In this document: piece by piece, positions 17,763 to 26,225 of the stretch | Layout: each line of letters begins with the position of its first letter | Position numbering within the stretch: the first letter of the stretch is position 1 | Virus record (IMG/VR): IMGVR_UViG_3300024308_000021 | Location: 1 to 64,000 of that record | Direction: 5' to 3' (one strand) | From: a virus | DNA: 64,000 nt | Position numbers and translations under genes: made by a program | Notes under the pieces: model-generated | Database searches by the model: none | The model's input: the letters and a program-made list of their open reading frames with translations, nothing else | Told to the model about the DNA's origin: nothing

Positions 17763-19130
17763 TCATCGCTTGTAATACTCTCTGGTGAGCGTACGAAGCA
17801 CTACATACAAAAAGATGGCCGTACGTACCGCTGCAAGTACATCGCGGTTAGAACTCGATACAGCCTCTTTTACGATGAGGTCACCTTCGTTACGGATTTT
17901 GAGCACCACTTCGTTTACAGAACGAGAAGCTGTGTACATAAACCGAAGTTTAGAGATGATCACATCGAGTTGAGTAGCTCGATAACCTTTGGACTGGATG
18001 TAATCGAAGGCATGGATCAGTACATCGTCCACTAGCTCTACGATAAACGGGTACTTCTGGTTACCGTAGTTGGCTTGTAGGAACTCCAGTCCTTCGACGA
18101 TGTGTTTGGTATCCACACCAGTCATGGCTTCTGACACGACTTCTACTAACTCTGATTTGATAAACGAGTTACGATCTTGCAGAACCGATTGTAGGTACCT
18201 ACGATAGATTGTAAACGCGTTTGCCTTGTCCCGCAGTACTACCTCACCCTCAATCTCTACTGTGTTGCCACGCGCGCTTATACGAGCGTTACGGTCACGT
18301 ACGTTGTAGAACTCAGCAGTGAGTGCTTTTACTACTTCACGTATACGAGACTGGATGTCGTTCACCATGTACACGATAGCTTTGTCTGAGTCGTAACGTG
18401 TGTAGGTTTGGAAGTGTAAGCCTTTAGGGGAAGTGATCAGTTCAGCACGTGCTTGGATCAAGGCTTCCCAGCTACCGAAGACTTTGATGTCGAACTTCTT
18501 AGACAGCGAAGCATAGGTAGCCAGAGCTACTTCACGATCAGCCGGAAATGGGAAGTAGTGCGCCATCAGACTCGATACGAATTTGTAGTGCATGATCTTG
18601 ATCAGATCGATCTTGGCTTGCTGCTGCTCTTTAGGAGAGATCTGTTTGGAGTTGTGGATCTGGTAGAGTAGCCAGATGATCGACTGGTTCATTGCATCCG
18701 AAGACACTACGAAGTTAGGGTCGATACCTTCAGCTGATTTTACAGCTCTTCCTAACTGGATGTCGTCACAATCCAATACGTCGTCAAACCAAGCTAGACG
18801 GTCGTCTTCTGTAAAGCGTACAGGATACACTCCTATAAGCGGATTACCGAAGAACTGGATGTGATCCGCATCCTTAGTCACAAAACCTAAAGCAAAGCGT
18901 CTAATCGCTTTACAGAGCTTTAGATCGTACTTCAGGTGACCTAGGTGTTGTTCGAATACTGGACGTAGGCTACACAGTCTAGAGTCGTACTCTTCTAAAC
19001 TGAGTTCCCATTCCCGTTCGAAGCGGTGTTCGAATGATTCATTACTCCAGACCAAGTCTGCGAGTAAAGTGTTGTCGAGGAGTTCCTCGAGACTAGGCGT
19101 TAAGTAATCTATCATCTTAAGGGATCCCAT
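17763..19130 (-). CDS. Unknown protein next to terminase, 455 aa
   Basis: I do not recognise it. The first 60 residues are acidic and helical, and a possible hydrophobic helix (AAVRTAIFLYVVLRTL) lies near the C-terminus just before YYKR. That could be a membrane segment or an amphipathic helix. Two in-frame ATG codons (19130 and 19115) have no strong ribosome site, so the start is uncertain. Its place suggests a virion or assembly role. Confidence 0.8.
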   Translation of the reverse strand: MGSLKMIDYLTPSLEELLDNTLLADLVWSNESFEHRFEREWELSLEEYDSRLCSLRPVFEQHLGHLKYDLKLCKAIRRFALGFVTKDADHIQFFGNPLIGVYPVRFTEDDRLAWFDDVLDCDDIQLGRAVKSAEGIDPNFVVSSDAMNQSIIWLLYQIHNSKQISPKEQQQAKIDLIKIMHYKFVSSLMAHYFPFPADREVALATYASLSKKFDIKVFGSWEALIQARAELITSPKGLHFQTYTRYDSDKAIVYMVNDIQSRIREVVKALTAEFYNVRDRNARISARGNTVEIEGEVVLRDKANAFTIYRRYLQSVLQDRNSFIKSELVEVVSEAMTGVDTKHIVEGLEFLQANYGNQKYPFIVELVDDVLIHAFDYIQSKGYRATQLDVIISKLRFMYTASRSVNEVVLKIRNEGDLIVKEAVSSSNRDVLAAVRTAIFLYVVLRTLTREYYKR

Positions 19131-19143
19131 TGGTTTTCAAACC

Positions 19144-19151
19144 CATATTAT
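19144..19151 (+). promoter_or_regulatory. Early promoter-like site, CATATTAT
   Basis: Two mismatches to TATATTAC, followed by CTCAGTGTAAT, which resembles the downstream box of the other sites. It lies 34 bases before the start at 19185. Confidence 0.55.
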
Positions 19152-19184
19152 CTCAGTGTAATCCAACTAATAAGGGCTTTTAAA

Positions 19185-19973
19185 ATGTTCTACGCTAACA
19201 CTCCGATCACTAAGTGGTCTCGCATTCAAGACATCAAATTCCCGATGGTAGTACAACACCATCTTCCTGGTAACTGTTTTACTGCAAACTACCACGAGGG
19301 TCACTACAACCTGATCACTCGTCAGTTCGCTTACGAAGACAGCGGTATGGCACGTGCTGTGCTGAACTGGCTGGGTACTGTGGGTATCTCCAACGCCACT
19401 ACAGTAACGTTCGATATCCAGCATCGTCTGCTGACTACTTCTCAGTCCAGAGAGATGGTTATGGATGAGATGTTGTTTGCAGTTCCTACATTCGAACTCA
19501 ACGGATGGTTGGTGCGTATCTACGACCACAACGGTGTGGTGACTTCTCCTGAAACAGTAGAAGAGTATCTGATTCCGAAAGTAGAGGTACACGACGACCT
19601 CGAGCTGGAACATCAGTATCGCTGTATTGCAGAACTGCGTGGCGTGCTGGGCTTCTACGTACACGCTCAAGACGGTGAGGTATACAACCTGCCGGTACGT
19701 CGCTGGTTGGCTGTGAAAGGCGACTACGATCGTCGTAGCGGTACTCTGATGGTACGTGGTATCGAAGATCCTAATTACATTGGTCGCTTCAATACCAAAA
19801 TGAACCGGGTACTGGAGAAAGCATTACAGGACAGTCCTGCAAACCTTGAGTTTCAGGTTTCCTATTCCAGCCTGGCTCGTCAGATAGATGGTCGTGTGAA
19901 TATGTTCGGACTGCGCTACGACGGTCATAATCCTGACACTTCTAAAGATCATCAGCTGTGTGGGGTGTTCTGA
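19185..19973 (+). CDS. Unknown protein, 262 aa
   Basis: I do not recognise it. It looks like a soluble alpha/beta protein with a strand-rich first half and a polar second half (RRWLAVKGDYDRRSG near 173). AGGG is placed before the ATG. The stop codon overlaps the next start (TGATG), which implies translational coupling. Confidence 0.82.
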   Translation: MFYANTPITKWSRIQDIKFPMVVQHHLPGNCFTANYHEGHYNLITRQFAYEDSGMARAVLNWLGTVGISNATTVTFDIQHRLLTTSQSREMVMDEMLFAVPTFELNGWLVRIYDHNGVVTSPETVEEYLIPKVEVHDDLELEHQYRCIAELRGVLGFYVHAQDGEVYNLPVRRWLAVKGDYDRRSGTLMVRGIEDPNYIGRFNTKMNRVLEKALQDSPANLEFQVSYSSLARQIDGRVNMFGLRYDGHNPDTSKDHQLCGVF

Positions 19974-20218
19974 TGCACTTACGAGCTACACTGAACTTAC
20001 AACTCAACACGGTACTTCAAGATCCGGAGCTCTCTACTGTAGAGCAACTGAAAGAGGAGTATCCGTTACTGATCCAGAACCTGAAGGACTACTGTTTCGA
20101 TTCAGGGTGTCCTGAACCAGACTCTAGACTGGAGTTGCTGGAGTCTAAAGGTATTATGTGTTGGAAGGAAGAGGATGGCATGGTATTCAAATTCCCTTTT
20201 GGGAATCTGGTACTGTGA
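19973..20218 (+). CDS. Unknown small acidic protein, 81 aa
   Basis: I do not recognise it. It is helical and acidic (EQLKEEYPLL) with three cysteines. ATG 19973 overlaps the preceding stop codon and is preferred over GTG 19958. It is followed by tandem hairpins that end the unit. Confidence 0.75.
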   Translation: MHLRATLNLQLNTVLQDPELSTVEQLKEEYPLLIQNLKDYCFDSGCPEPDSRLELLESKGIMCWKEEDGMVFKFPFGNLVL

Positions 20219-20233
20219 AACTACAACCCGTGT

Positions 20234-20269
20234 TTGCTTCGTGTTGAAGCAAGGCCCACTTAGGTGGGC
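20234..20269 (+). terminator. Tandem hairpins with T tract
   Basis: A 7-bp hairpin (20234-20240 with 20246-20252) is followed directly by a 6-bp G/C hairpin (20254-20269, loop TTAG) and T7. The second is a standard terminator; the first may strengthen it. Confidence 0.85.
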
Positions 20270-20378
20270 TTCTTTTTTTGTAACTATCTGTATAGACTCG
20301 GTTTTATATCGAGGCGTATTGTAACAATCCAGGAGGCTTCTGTGTTTCCTATCGATTCTACTTAAGAGGTAAATGAAA

Positions 20379-20729
20379 ATGTCTAGACTAGCTCGAGCTT
20401 TCCGTTCTCTGGAATGCAACCAAGGCGTTACTGTGGTATTGGATCTCAATCCTGACTACGCTACTAACGAAGTATTCTTCAACTCTATCAACCAAGGCAG
20501 CGGGAGTGCCCAGGGACGCATTCGACATCATCTGGCTAAGTTCGGTATTAGCTACTTTGCTCTCACTGGTATCAACTCTCTGGAGCAGTGTCACGAAGTC
20601 TTGGCCGACTATGGAATGAACAACTGTGGGTCAGGTCGTATCCTACTGATGTGGGATCGCAGACCCGTGGGGATCGAACAGATCGTAGGGAGCTTTAACA
20701 ACAAGATTGCTGATGTGGTCTTCTGCTAA
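20379..20729 (+). CDS. Unknown small protein, 116 aa
   Basis: I do not recognise it. It is basic at the N-terminus (SRLARAFRSL), glycine- and serine-rich near residue 41 (NQGSGSAQGR) and strand/helix mixed afterwards. ATG 20379 is preferred to ATG 20373 because GAGGT is then properly spaced. It stands alone between two terminators, beside the long non-coding block. Confidence 0.78.
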   Translation: MSRLARAFRSLECNQGVTVVLDLNPDYATNEVFFNSINQGSGSAQGRIRHHLAKFGISYFALTGINSLEQCHEVLADYGMNNCGSGRILLMWDRRPVGIEQIVGSFNNKIADVVFC

Positions 20730-20731
20730 GC

Positions 20732-20751
20732 GAGGGGGCTTCGACCCCCTC
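20732..20751 (+). terminator. Terminator before the non-coding block
   Basis: A 7-bp G/C stem with a CTTCGA loop followed by T8 at 20758-20765. Confidence 0.88.
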
Positions 20752-20840
20752 TAGTTCTTTTTTTTGCCCTCGTGCGCCGAGCCGCCCGATCGCGCCTGGC
20801 TGCGCCGCGCCCAGAGTTTAGTTGCTAATTCGTATTTTTT

Positions 20841-20869
20841 CTTTTAGAGTATACAAGATACTCTAAAAG
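20841..20869 (+). repeat. Perfect 12-bp inverted repeat
   Basis: CTTTTAGAGTAT at 20841-20852 pairs with 20858-20869 across ACAAG. The core TTAGAGTA recurs in the second inverted repeat at 20939-20979, so the two may be related binding or structural elements. Confidence 0.9.
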
Positions 20870-20938
20870 CCTCTGATGAGGTTTACTATTTGATTTTTTA
20901 TTTTATCACGTTAGTGATTCTTCTTTTCAATTTAAAAC

Positions 20939-20979
20939 ATTAGAGTAGTGTGATACGTAGTAATCTAAACTACTCTAAT
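20939..20979 (+). repeat. Perfect 11-bp inverted repeat
   Basis: ATTAGAGTAGT at 20939-20949 pairs with 20969-20979 across 19 bases. It shares the AGAGTA core with the repeat at 20841. Confidence 0.9.
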
Positions 20980-21279
20980 TTAAACATTCAACTAGTTAGC
21001 TAATTGGTTTTTTTAAGTATGTAAAAAATTACATAGTCTTATTATATGTGAAGTGCTATTAAAAGACGACTGAGTGAAGAGACTGAGGGTATCGAAGATA
21101 CACGAGGGAACGGAACGAAGGAGATCAGAATGGAACGACGACTCTGACCCACTCTAGCGAGGAGCTAGAGGGGGGAGGTGGCGGAGAGGCAAGGGGTAGG
21201 AAGAGATAGAGAAAGGAAAAGGGGGAGGAGGGGCGCAGCCCCTCCGTCTGGGGGAAAAGGAAAGAGAAAGAGAAGGAAG

Positions 21280-21310
21280 GGGGATTTCAGCAAAAGCTGA
21301 ATAAATCCCC
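21280..21310 (+). terminator. Hairpin with T tract in the non-coding block
   Basis: A 12-bp stem interrupted by a 3-base bulge, loop AAAA, and T6-7 at 21321-21327. It looks like the end of a non-coding transcript running through the purine-rich tract. Confidence 0.7.
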
Positions 21311-21449
21311 AGTAAAATACTTTTTTATTCGCTTACTTAGAAACGACTAGCTAGTGGTGGCTTTAGCTAAACCACGAGAGCTAGGAGTCGGATTGCAGTT
21401 AGTTTCAGCAGGTTCCTGGAAGACAGCGGAACCCACTGGATTTCAGATA

Positions 21450-21457
21450 CATATTAC
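21450..21457 (+). promoter_or_regulatory. Early promoter-like site, CATATTAC
   Basis: One mismatch to TATATTAC; the preceding TTTCAGATA is also nearly identical to the sequence before the site at 4533. It lies 66 bases before the 592-aa gene. Confidence 0.68.
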
Positions 21458-21467
21458 TACAATGCAT

Positions 21468-21488
21468 CTAGGAGCTTGGAGCTCCTAG
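21468..21488 (+). promoter_or_regulatory. Leader hairpin of the 592-aa gene
   Basis: A perfect 9-bp stem (CTAGGAGCT with its complement) and a TGG loop sit between the promoter-like site and the ribosome site. Part of the left arm, AGGAG, resembles a Shine-Dalgarno sequence. Confidence 0.6.
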
Positions 21489-21523
21489 CTTTATTTCCCA
21501 AAATAGAATAAAGGGGTTTTAGA

Positions 21524-23302
21524 ATGCAAGAAAAGATTCAAGAGCAACTCGATGCATTACAAGGAAGCTGGATCCTACAGTGCGTAAGAGACCACGGAAG
21601 TCCAGAGGCGTTGGATGACGATACGGTACCTGGGTACGATGTAGTCGTGGGGGAGTACAGACTGTCACTACGCAAACAGGAACTGCCCAGGAGGTATCTG
21701 AGTAGCTACAATCCAGTGAACATTACAACTAATCTCGAAGTAGACGATAAAGCTCCTAAGCTCCTGAAGCTTTACGCAGAGCATCTGAATCGCAAAACAG
21801 ACGAGACTTGGTTAGCTGTACTCGAAGAACTCGTACAAGTAGAAAACAAACTCAATAAGAAGGAAAAGAAAATGTTGAAACTGCATTGGGATCTGAGAAT
21901 TGAAAAACTGAACGACAGTAATCCTCACAAAGGAGTAGTACTGGGGGATTACGTTCTGTCGATAACCAACGCACCTAGCTTTTATCCAGGATATAAGCTT
22001 CACTGTCCTCCAGTGCCGCCGAAGCTGGATGATGGTGAGATTTTTGAGTTGGTAAGAGCTGGTAAAATCACAGAGCTGGAAGCTGCGGTTTTGGAGTACA
22101 GTAAACACTGCGGTAATCCAACTTCGGCTACAGTAGGTGAGCTGGAAGCTGCTCTCGAGAAAGCTGGGGCTGAGTGGTTTGCTATGGAGCAAGAGATCAA
22201 GCACATAGTAGGTCAGATGCAACTCCACTGGCACGCCGGGGTAACTGATAATAAATACAAAGACCCAGTCAAAAGAGAAGTAATACGCCAACCAATAAAC
22301 GATACTCAGTGGTTCGTTTTGAGTTGTATGGATCCAATTGCTTTTCATCCGAAGGGTTTTTGTTTCGAACCGCCTGTTTGCTTGGGAGAAGTCCTTAATG
22401 AGCACCTGGGTGTGGTTGCGGGACACTATCTAGATATCGTAAATGTCGACCCGGCAAACCCTCGTAGTATGAAACGTTATCATGCCCTCGTAAAACAAAT
22501 TTGGGCGTTGGAGAAAGCAATGGATCAGTCTAAACCAGCAGACACCCAGCTAGGGTTCACTCAGGTCGATGATGTTACTGTAAAAATCGAATCGCTGCGT
22601 AGCAAACTTAAGTACGATTGGTTATTCCAGATAGTTGATGCTGGAACTCCGGATCATGCAATCTGGCCCGAAGCTAATATGTGGTGTCGCGACTCTTTAA
22701 GCAATGGTAGTGACTTAGCCATCCTTTATCGTCCTAAAGGAGAAGAGTTACTTGGCTTTTTGAAAATAGGCGGGCATCCATTCCAACAGTTCCACAACGC
22801 TACGATAACAAACCGACTTACTGAAGAGTTTTTGAATATGATTGGTAGACATACCACCAATGTACCGGTGTTTGAGAAAACCCCCGGTTATGTGGATCTG
22901 CTCGAAGCAGTCTTGGAACAGGAAACCAAAATGGGACAGGGGTGGTCGACTGAGGGAGCAAGCCACCAACACTCACTCAAACTCAACCCAACACCTACCG
23001 CGTACAGCTACCTGGTGGTGTTCCAGGATCTGATGGCTCCGCAGAGTACTGTACTCGGTGCTGACTGGGTTGGTAGTTTTGAGATCAAGCCTCTTTACAA
23101 CGTCGCTGTGTATCGTGCTCCTTCTGAAAGCTTTGCGCTGATGTTTACACTGGATGGTAACGTCCGGGTTGATGCTCTAGAAGCAGGTGCTAAAGGTACC
23201 GGTCTGGCAGCGCAGCTCAGTAAGCTGGCTGTAGCGCACCTGGGACACACTACATTAGAATGGAGAGAGACCACTAAGCTCCTGCGTGCTTGTTTCGAAT
23301 AA
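21524..23302 (+). CDS. Repeat-containing unknown protein, 592 aa
   Basis: The family is not recognised. At least three similar units of about 150 residues can be seen: each has a helical linker rich in E and K (for example LEELVQVENKLNKKEKKMLK near 93-112, LEKAMDQ near 329, KIESLRSKLKYDW near 355-367) followed by a W-containing block with a G-D/H-Y strand (GDYVLSI, GHYLDIV, ADLAILY-like). It follows its own early promoter-like site and leader hairpin. The region up to 22000 is unusually rich in rarer codons compared with virion genes. The role is unknown. Confidence 0.82.
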   Translation: MQEKIQEQLDALQGSWILQCVRDHGSPEALDDDTVPGYDVVVGEYRLSLRKQELPRRYLSSYNPVNITTNLEVDDKAPKLLKLYAEHLNRKTDETWLAVLEELVQVENKLNKKEKKMLKLHWDLRIEKLNDSNPHKGVVLGDYVLSITNAPSFYPGYKLHCPPVPPKLDDGEIFELVRAGKITELEAAVLEYSKHCGNPTSATVGELEAALEKAGAEWFAMEQEIKHIVGQMQLHWHAGVTDNKYKDPVKREVIRQPINDTQWFVLSCMDPIAFHPKGFCFEPPVCLGEVLNEHLGVVAGHYLDIVNVDPANPRSMKRYHALVKQIWALEKAMDQSKPADTQLGFTQVDDVTVKIESLRSKLKYDWLFQIVDAGTPDHAIWPEANMWCRDSLSNGSDLAILYRPKGEELLGFLKIGGHPFQQFHNATITNRLTEEFLNMIGRHTTNVPVFEKTPGYVDLLEAVLEQETKMGQGWSTEGASHQHSLKLNPTPTAYSYLVVFQDLMAPQSTVLGADWVGSFEIKPLYNVAVYRAPSESFALMFTLDGNVRVDALEAGAKGTGLAAQLSKLAVAHLGHTTLEWRETTKLLRACFE

Positions 23303-23309
23303 ACCACTC

Positions 23310-23333
23310 GGAGAGGAGCCTAGACTCCTCTCC
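23310..23333 (+). terminator. Terminator
   Basis: A 9-bp stem of GGAGAGGAG with its complement, loop CCTAGA, then T4. The same stem is reused at 24452. Confidence 0.85.
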
Positions 23334-23365
23334 TTTTATACCTTCAGAATAAGGGAAATGAAAAC

Positions 23366-23827
23366 ATGATTTTAGTAACCACTAACGAACACTCCAAGAA
23401 CGTGTACTGTTCCGATGAGCTCGTAAACACTCTCAGCAGCTCTGTAGTAGCCATCGGCACTTCAGGACGGTGTTTGGTAGATCCTGCTATCGGAATCTCT
23501 CTGGAAGGTGTTAGAGAGGCATTGGAGGACATTGGACTGCGGCCTGATGAACTCGAGTACGACTCCGAGCGCTTCCAACGTAAGTACGTCGTGGCTACTC
23601 TTACTGAAAACATGTGGTATTTCGAAACAACCACAGAAGCTCCTGTACGGACTCCTAACGAGTTCGAGTTCATTAGAGTCGAACTCCACGACTGTAACGA
23701 CGTAATCACTCGTATGGTGTTTGCATCGCACGTACGTGGCGATTCGAGTTTGCTCGATGATCCGATGATCGCAGACTACCTCGCACTGCAACAGTACAGT
23801 CAGTATCGCTGTCTGGTATTAAAATAA
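23366..23827 (+). CDS. Unknown protein, 153 aa
   Basis: I do not recognise it. It is acidic and mixed alpha/beta, with a likely terminal helix (IADYLALQQYSQY). Its start has AAGGG upstream. It belongs to a row of separately terminated accessory genes at 23.3-26.6 kb that resemble each other in size and in short leaders of the form AATAAGGGA. Confidence 0.8.
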   Translation: MILVTTNEHSKNVYCSDELVNTLSSSVVAIGTSGRCLVDPAIGISLEGVREALEDIGLRPDELEYDSERFQRKYVVATLTENMWYFETTTEAPVRTPNEFEFIRVELHDCNDVITRMVFASHVRGDSSLLDDPMIADYLALQQYSQYRCLVLK

Positions 23828-23880
23828 AAACATTACATCATGGTAATGACAGTCGTCCAACTAGATAAGGAATGTAGAAA

Positions 23881-24444
23881 ATGATGATCGCAATTGTAAC
23901 CCCCGAACATGTCTTCGACCGCCTGAGCGATAAATCCCGCGTCCATTACGTCGATGATGTCGCCGTCGTACTCAATCCTTCTATCCGTCCTGGTTTTGTT
24001 ATCGATGAGGAGATAGATCGCTCACGTATCGTGAGTATTTTATCTCAGGTCGAAATCCGGGGAGTTACTGTCGACACCTGGGTGATTCCAGAAGCATTTA
24101 AGACAGTAAAAAAGGTCGAGAAGATTCCTCTCGAACATTACCATCTTAAAGTGTTCCTTGGCAAACCCAATAAAGACAAAGAACACATGATGCGCCAAGC
24201 CCATTGGTTCATCAATAAAAACGCGTGCCTCATTGCCGAGATTAGTCGCGATCCAATTGATGTTTATGAAAACCACCGCATCCTTCGCGAGTTGAGAAAC
24301 TTCGACTTGTCAGAACTTCCACCGCATATGAAGTTCGCTGTTGGCAGTATTCTTTCTGGTAATGATGATATCATCTACGATCCGACACTGATCTCTTTCA
24401 CTTCGCAGGAGATCACAGATCGCGGCTACGCTTCTACCAACTAA
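23881..24444 (+). CDS. Unknown protein, 187 aa
   Basis: I do not recognise it. The first 70 residues are strand-rich (MIAIVTPEHVF, VHYVDDVAVVLNP), the middle is basic (KTVKKVEKI) and the end is acidic. AAGGAATG lies 7 bases before ATGATG, so either ATG could be used. A CATTAC/GTAATG hairpin lies upstream at about 23831-23848. Confidence 0.8.
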   Translation: MMIAIVTPEHVFDRLSDKSRVHYVDDVAVVLNPSIRPGFVIDEEIDRSRIVSILSQVEIRGVTVDTWVIPEAFKTVKKVEKIPLEHYHLKVFLGKPNKDKEHMMRQAHWFINKNACLIAEISRDPIDVYENHRILRELRNFDLSELPPHMKFAVGSILSGNDDIIYDPTLISFTSQEITDRGYASTN

Positions 24445-24451
24445 AACATTC

Positions 24452-24475
24452 GGAGAGGAGCTTGAGCTCCTCTCC
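24452..24475 (+). terminator. Terminator, copy of the stem at 23310
   Basis: A 10-bp stem with a TTGA loop; nine stem positions per arm are identical to the terminator at 23310-23333. Confidence 0.88.
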
Positions 24476-24504
24476 TTTGCACCTACTAATAAGGGATTTA
24501 CAAA

Positions 24505-25092
24505 ATGAAAATCTACGAAACCATTCGTCCCCTGGGTATCTGCCATCCCACCATGCGTCTGTTGTCTGCTATCTCAGAATCCACTCTCTGGGTTTGCGAG
24601 GAAGAAAATCTATCCGAACTGGAGATCTGGCGTGATCCTAAAATCGATGTCCCACGCCTCACGGGTACTGAACTTCTATCCAAAGACCAACAACAAGCTT
24701 TGAAAGACGTGGAACCCACCTACCACGCAATACAAGATCTTCCTGAAAAGAAAGGATATGTCGTAACGCTTGCATGTGTGGAGCATCGGTATGCTGCCGA
24801 AATGCAGCTGTACGCGCACTCTAATGATCGCCGCTACGTTCTCGGAGAACATACCCTGATCGTAGGATGTCGCGTAAGTGATGATCCGATGATAGTGCTG
24901 GACTTCCAAGCAATACCACAAGCCACACTACCTCTGTTCGTATCGGTGCTGATAGATCACTGTGTGCGTTCCAACCCTTACTTGGTCCCAGAAGAAACCT
25001 ACAATCAGCAGGTTCGTACCTACAACAACCCGCTCCTGAACGCTCTGATCGAAGCCTGGTTGGCTTCTGGCGAACTCGTACTCTCAGAATAA
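24505..25092 (+). CDS. Unknown protein, 195 aa
   Basis: I do not recognise it. It is acidic at the N-terminal third and has a strand followed by a hydrophobic helix near 130-155 (MIVLDFQAIPQ, PLFVSVLIDHC). A comparable segment occurs in the protein at 26096, which hints at a shared fold. AAGGGA precedes the ATG; the next gene starts 11 bases after the stop. Confidence 0.8.
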   Translation: MKIYETIRPLGICHPTMRLLSAISESTLWVCEEENLSELEIWRDPKIDVPRLTGTELLSKDQQQALKDVEPTYHAIQDLPEKKGYVVTLACVEHRYAAEMQLYAHSNDRRYVLGEHTLIVGCRVSDDPMIVLDFQAIPQATLPLFVSVLIDHCVRSNPYLVPEETYNQQVRTYNNPLLNALIEAWLASGELVLSE

Positions 25093-25103
25093 GGAAATAC
25101 AGA

Positions 25104-25982
25104 ATGCGCTTTGAAATCCACGTATCGGAAAACATCCACCATCTTCGTTTGACAGAAGACACACTCGTATTCAATATAGCGCCACTTTACTTGAGCGTAA
25201 CTTCTATCGAAGATGAGGATCGTATTGATGTGGATCTTCATCACACCAATTCGGCGGTTTGGATGGAGGTCCTGAACAAATACATAAAAGAAGATGAACC
25301 CAAGCCGGAAGTGCATGATAAACCTCTGTTGATTTTGTCTGGACCCGATACACTGGACAACTATCTAACCGACTGGTTGAAAATAGCCAACAGCGTAGTT
25401 ATCAACCAACCTATCAATCTAAGAGACATTCCACACCACCCACATCCGCGTGGGAACTCCACCAGAAGGAAAGAAGTTTATTTTATCGATAATGATAAAG
25501 TAGAACTCGGTCTCGGAGAACGGAACTTACGTTACCTGAACAAACAGCACAGCAATGCTACAGTAATCCGTAAGTTGCTGGAGCACATGCCTTACTTGTA
25601 CGTCTACACACCACCTAAACCAGTCTATGTGGAATATGAGTTTGTTTTGGTAAAAGCTGGGGAAGAGTTGTATGATCGTCGCGGTCTGATGGCTGTAGAA
25701 CACAACGTTCTGATCGGTATCGATGTCTGGGTCTATTCTAAACAAGTAGAACAGTTAACAAATAAGGGAGTGATTGCGAACCGTTTTCCAAACATCTCTA
25801 TTACGAAGATAACCCGTAAGACCGACGTACCCTGTGTGGGATATGCTGATGTGGACATCTGTGGTGTGGCTGCGTCGGATCTTTACGAATTTTATTGTAT
25901 TAACCAAATGGAACTGAAGTACGAGGAGATCCCGAAAGAGCAACAGGGTGATCCTTTGTACTTTTCACCTGATTTTAAATAG
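25104..25982 (+). CDS. Unknown protein, 292 aa
   Basis: I do not recognise it. It is an alpha/beta sequence with a proline- and histidine-rich patch (RDIPHHPHPRGN near 111-122) and a stretch VLIGIDVWVYSKQVEQL near 198-214. AAGGA lies before the ATG. It shares a transcript with the preceding gene and ends at the terminator at 25990. Confidence 0.8.
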   Translation: MRFEIHVSENIHHLRLTEDTLVFNIAPLYLSVTSIEDEDRIDVDLHHTNSAVWMEVLNKYIKEDEPKPEVHDKPLLILSGPDTLDNYLTDWLKIANSVVINQPINLRDIPHHPHPRGNSTRRKEVYFIDNDKVELGLGERNLRYLNKQHSNATVIRKLLEHMPYLYVYTPPKPVYVEYEFVLVKAGEELYDRRGLMAVEHNVLIGIDVWVYSKQVEQLTNKGVIANRFPNISITKITRKTDVPCVGYADVDICGVAASDLYEFYCINQMELKYEEIPKEQQGDPLYFSPDFK

Positions 25983-25989
25983 ACGACAC

Positions 25990-26012
25990 GGAGGAGGGGT
26001 AGTCCCTCCTCC
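25990..26012 (+). terminator. Terminator
   Basis: A perfect 9-bp stem with a GTAGT loop and T4. Confidence 0.88.
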
Positions 26013-26036
26013 TTTTATACGCCGAGGTAACTCTGT

Positions 26037-26225
26037 ATGAATTATTCTCACTTTACACCTGAAGAACTTGATCTTAGCATACCGCTGGAGGAGCCATGTT
26101 GGTCAGAACAGGATTTGGAGCTCAGTCGCTTGCACACAGGGAGTTACTTGCCCTCTCGTTTAGTCCGGAACGTTTCCCGACACCAATCTCGATCACAGAC
26201 TCCCCTCTTAGAAGAATTACACTAA
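26037..26225 (+). CDS. Small ORF overlapping the next gene, 62 aa
   Basis: The first 20 residues (MNYSHFTPEELDLSIPLEEP) look like real protein, and GAGGT precedes the ATG. The last two thirds overlap the ORF at 26096 in another frame and are less convincing. It may be a short gene whose translation leads into the next, or the true N-terminus of that gene split by a frameshift. Confidence 0.45.
   Translation: MNYSHFTPEELDLSIPLEEPCWSEQDLELSRLHTGSYLPSRLVRNVSRHQSRSQTPLLEELH

Larger units (their letters stand above)
20752..21523. other. Structured non-coding block of about 770 bases
   Basis: No plausible gene was found. A G/C-rich start (20765-20815) is followed by an A/T-rich part (20821-21060) with two strong inverted repeats: a 12-bp stem at 20841-20869 with a 5-base loop and an 11-bp stem at 20939-20979. 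From 21060 to 21300 the plus strand is almost all purine. Three more hairpins lie at 21227-21245, 21280-21310 (followed by T7) and 21411-21433, and one stem-loop of 9 bp at 21468-21488. A minigene (ATG 21130, encoding MERRL, preceded by AAGGAG) is the only translatable unit with a good ribosome site. The block may hold a small RNA, an origin or a regulatory leader; none of these can be proved here. Confidence 0.6.

Noticed and set aside
23831-23848. CATTAC/GTAATG hairpin before the gene at 23881
   Set aside because: The stem has only six pairs and resembles the promoter core by chance; no separate claim is made.
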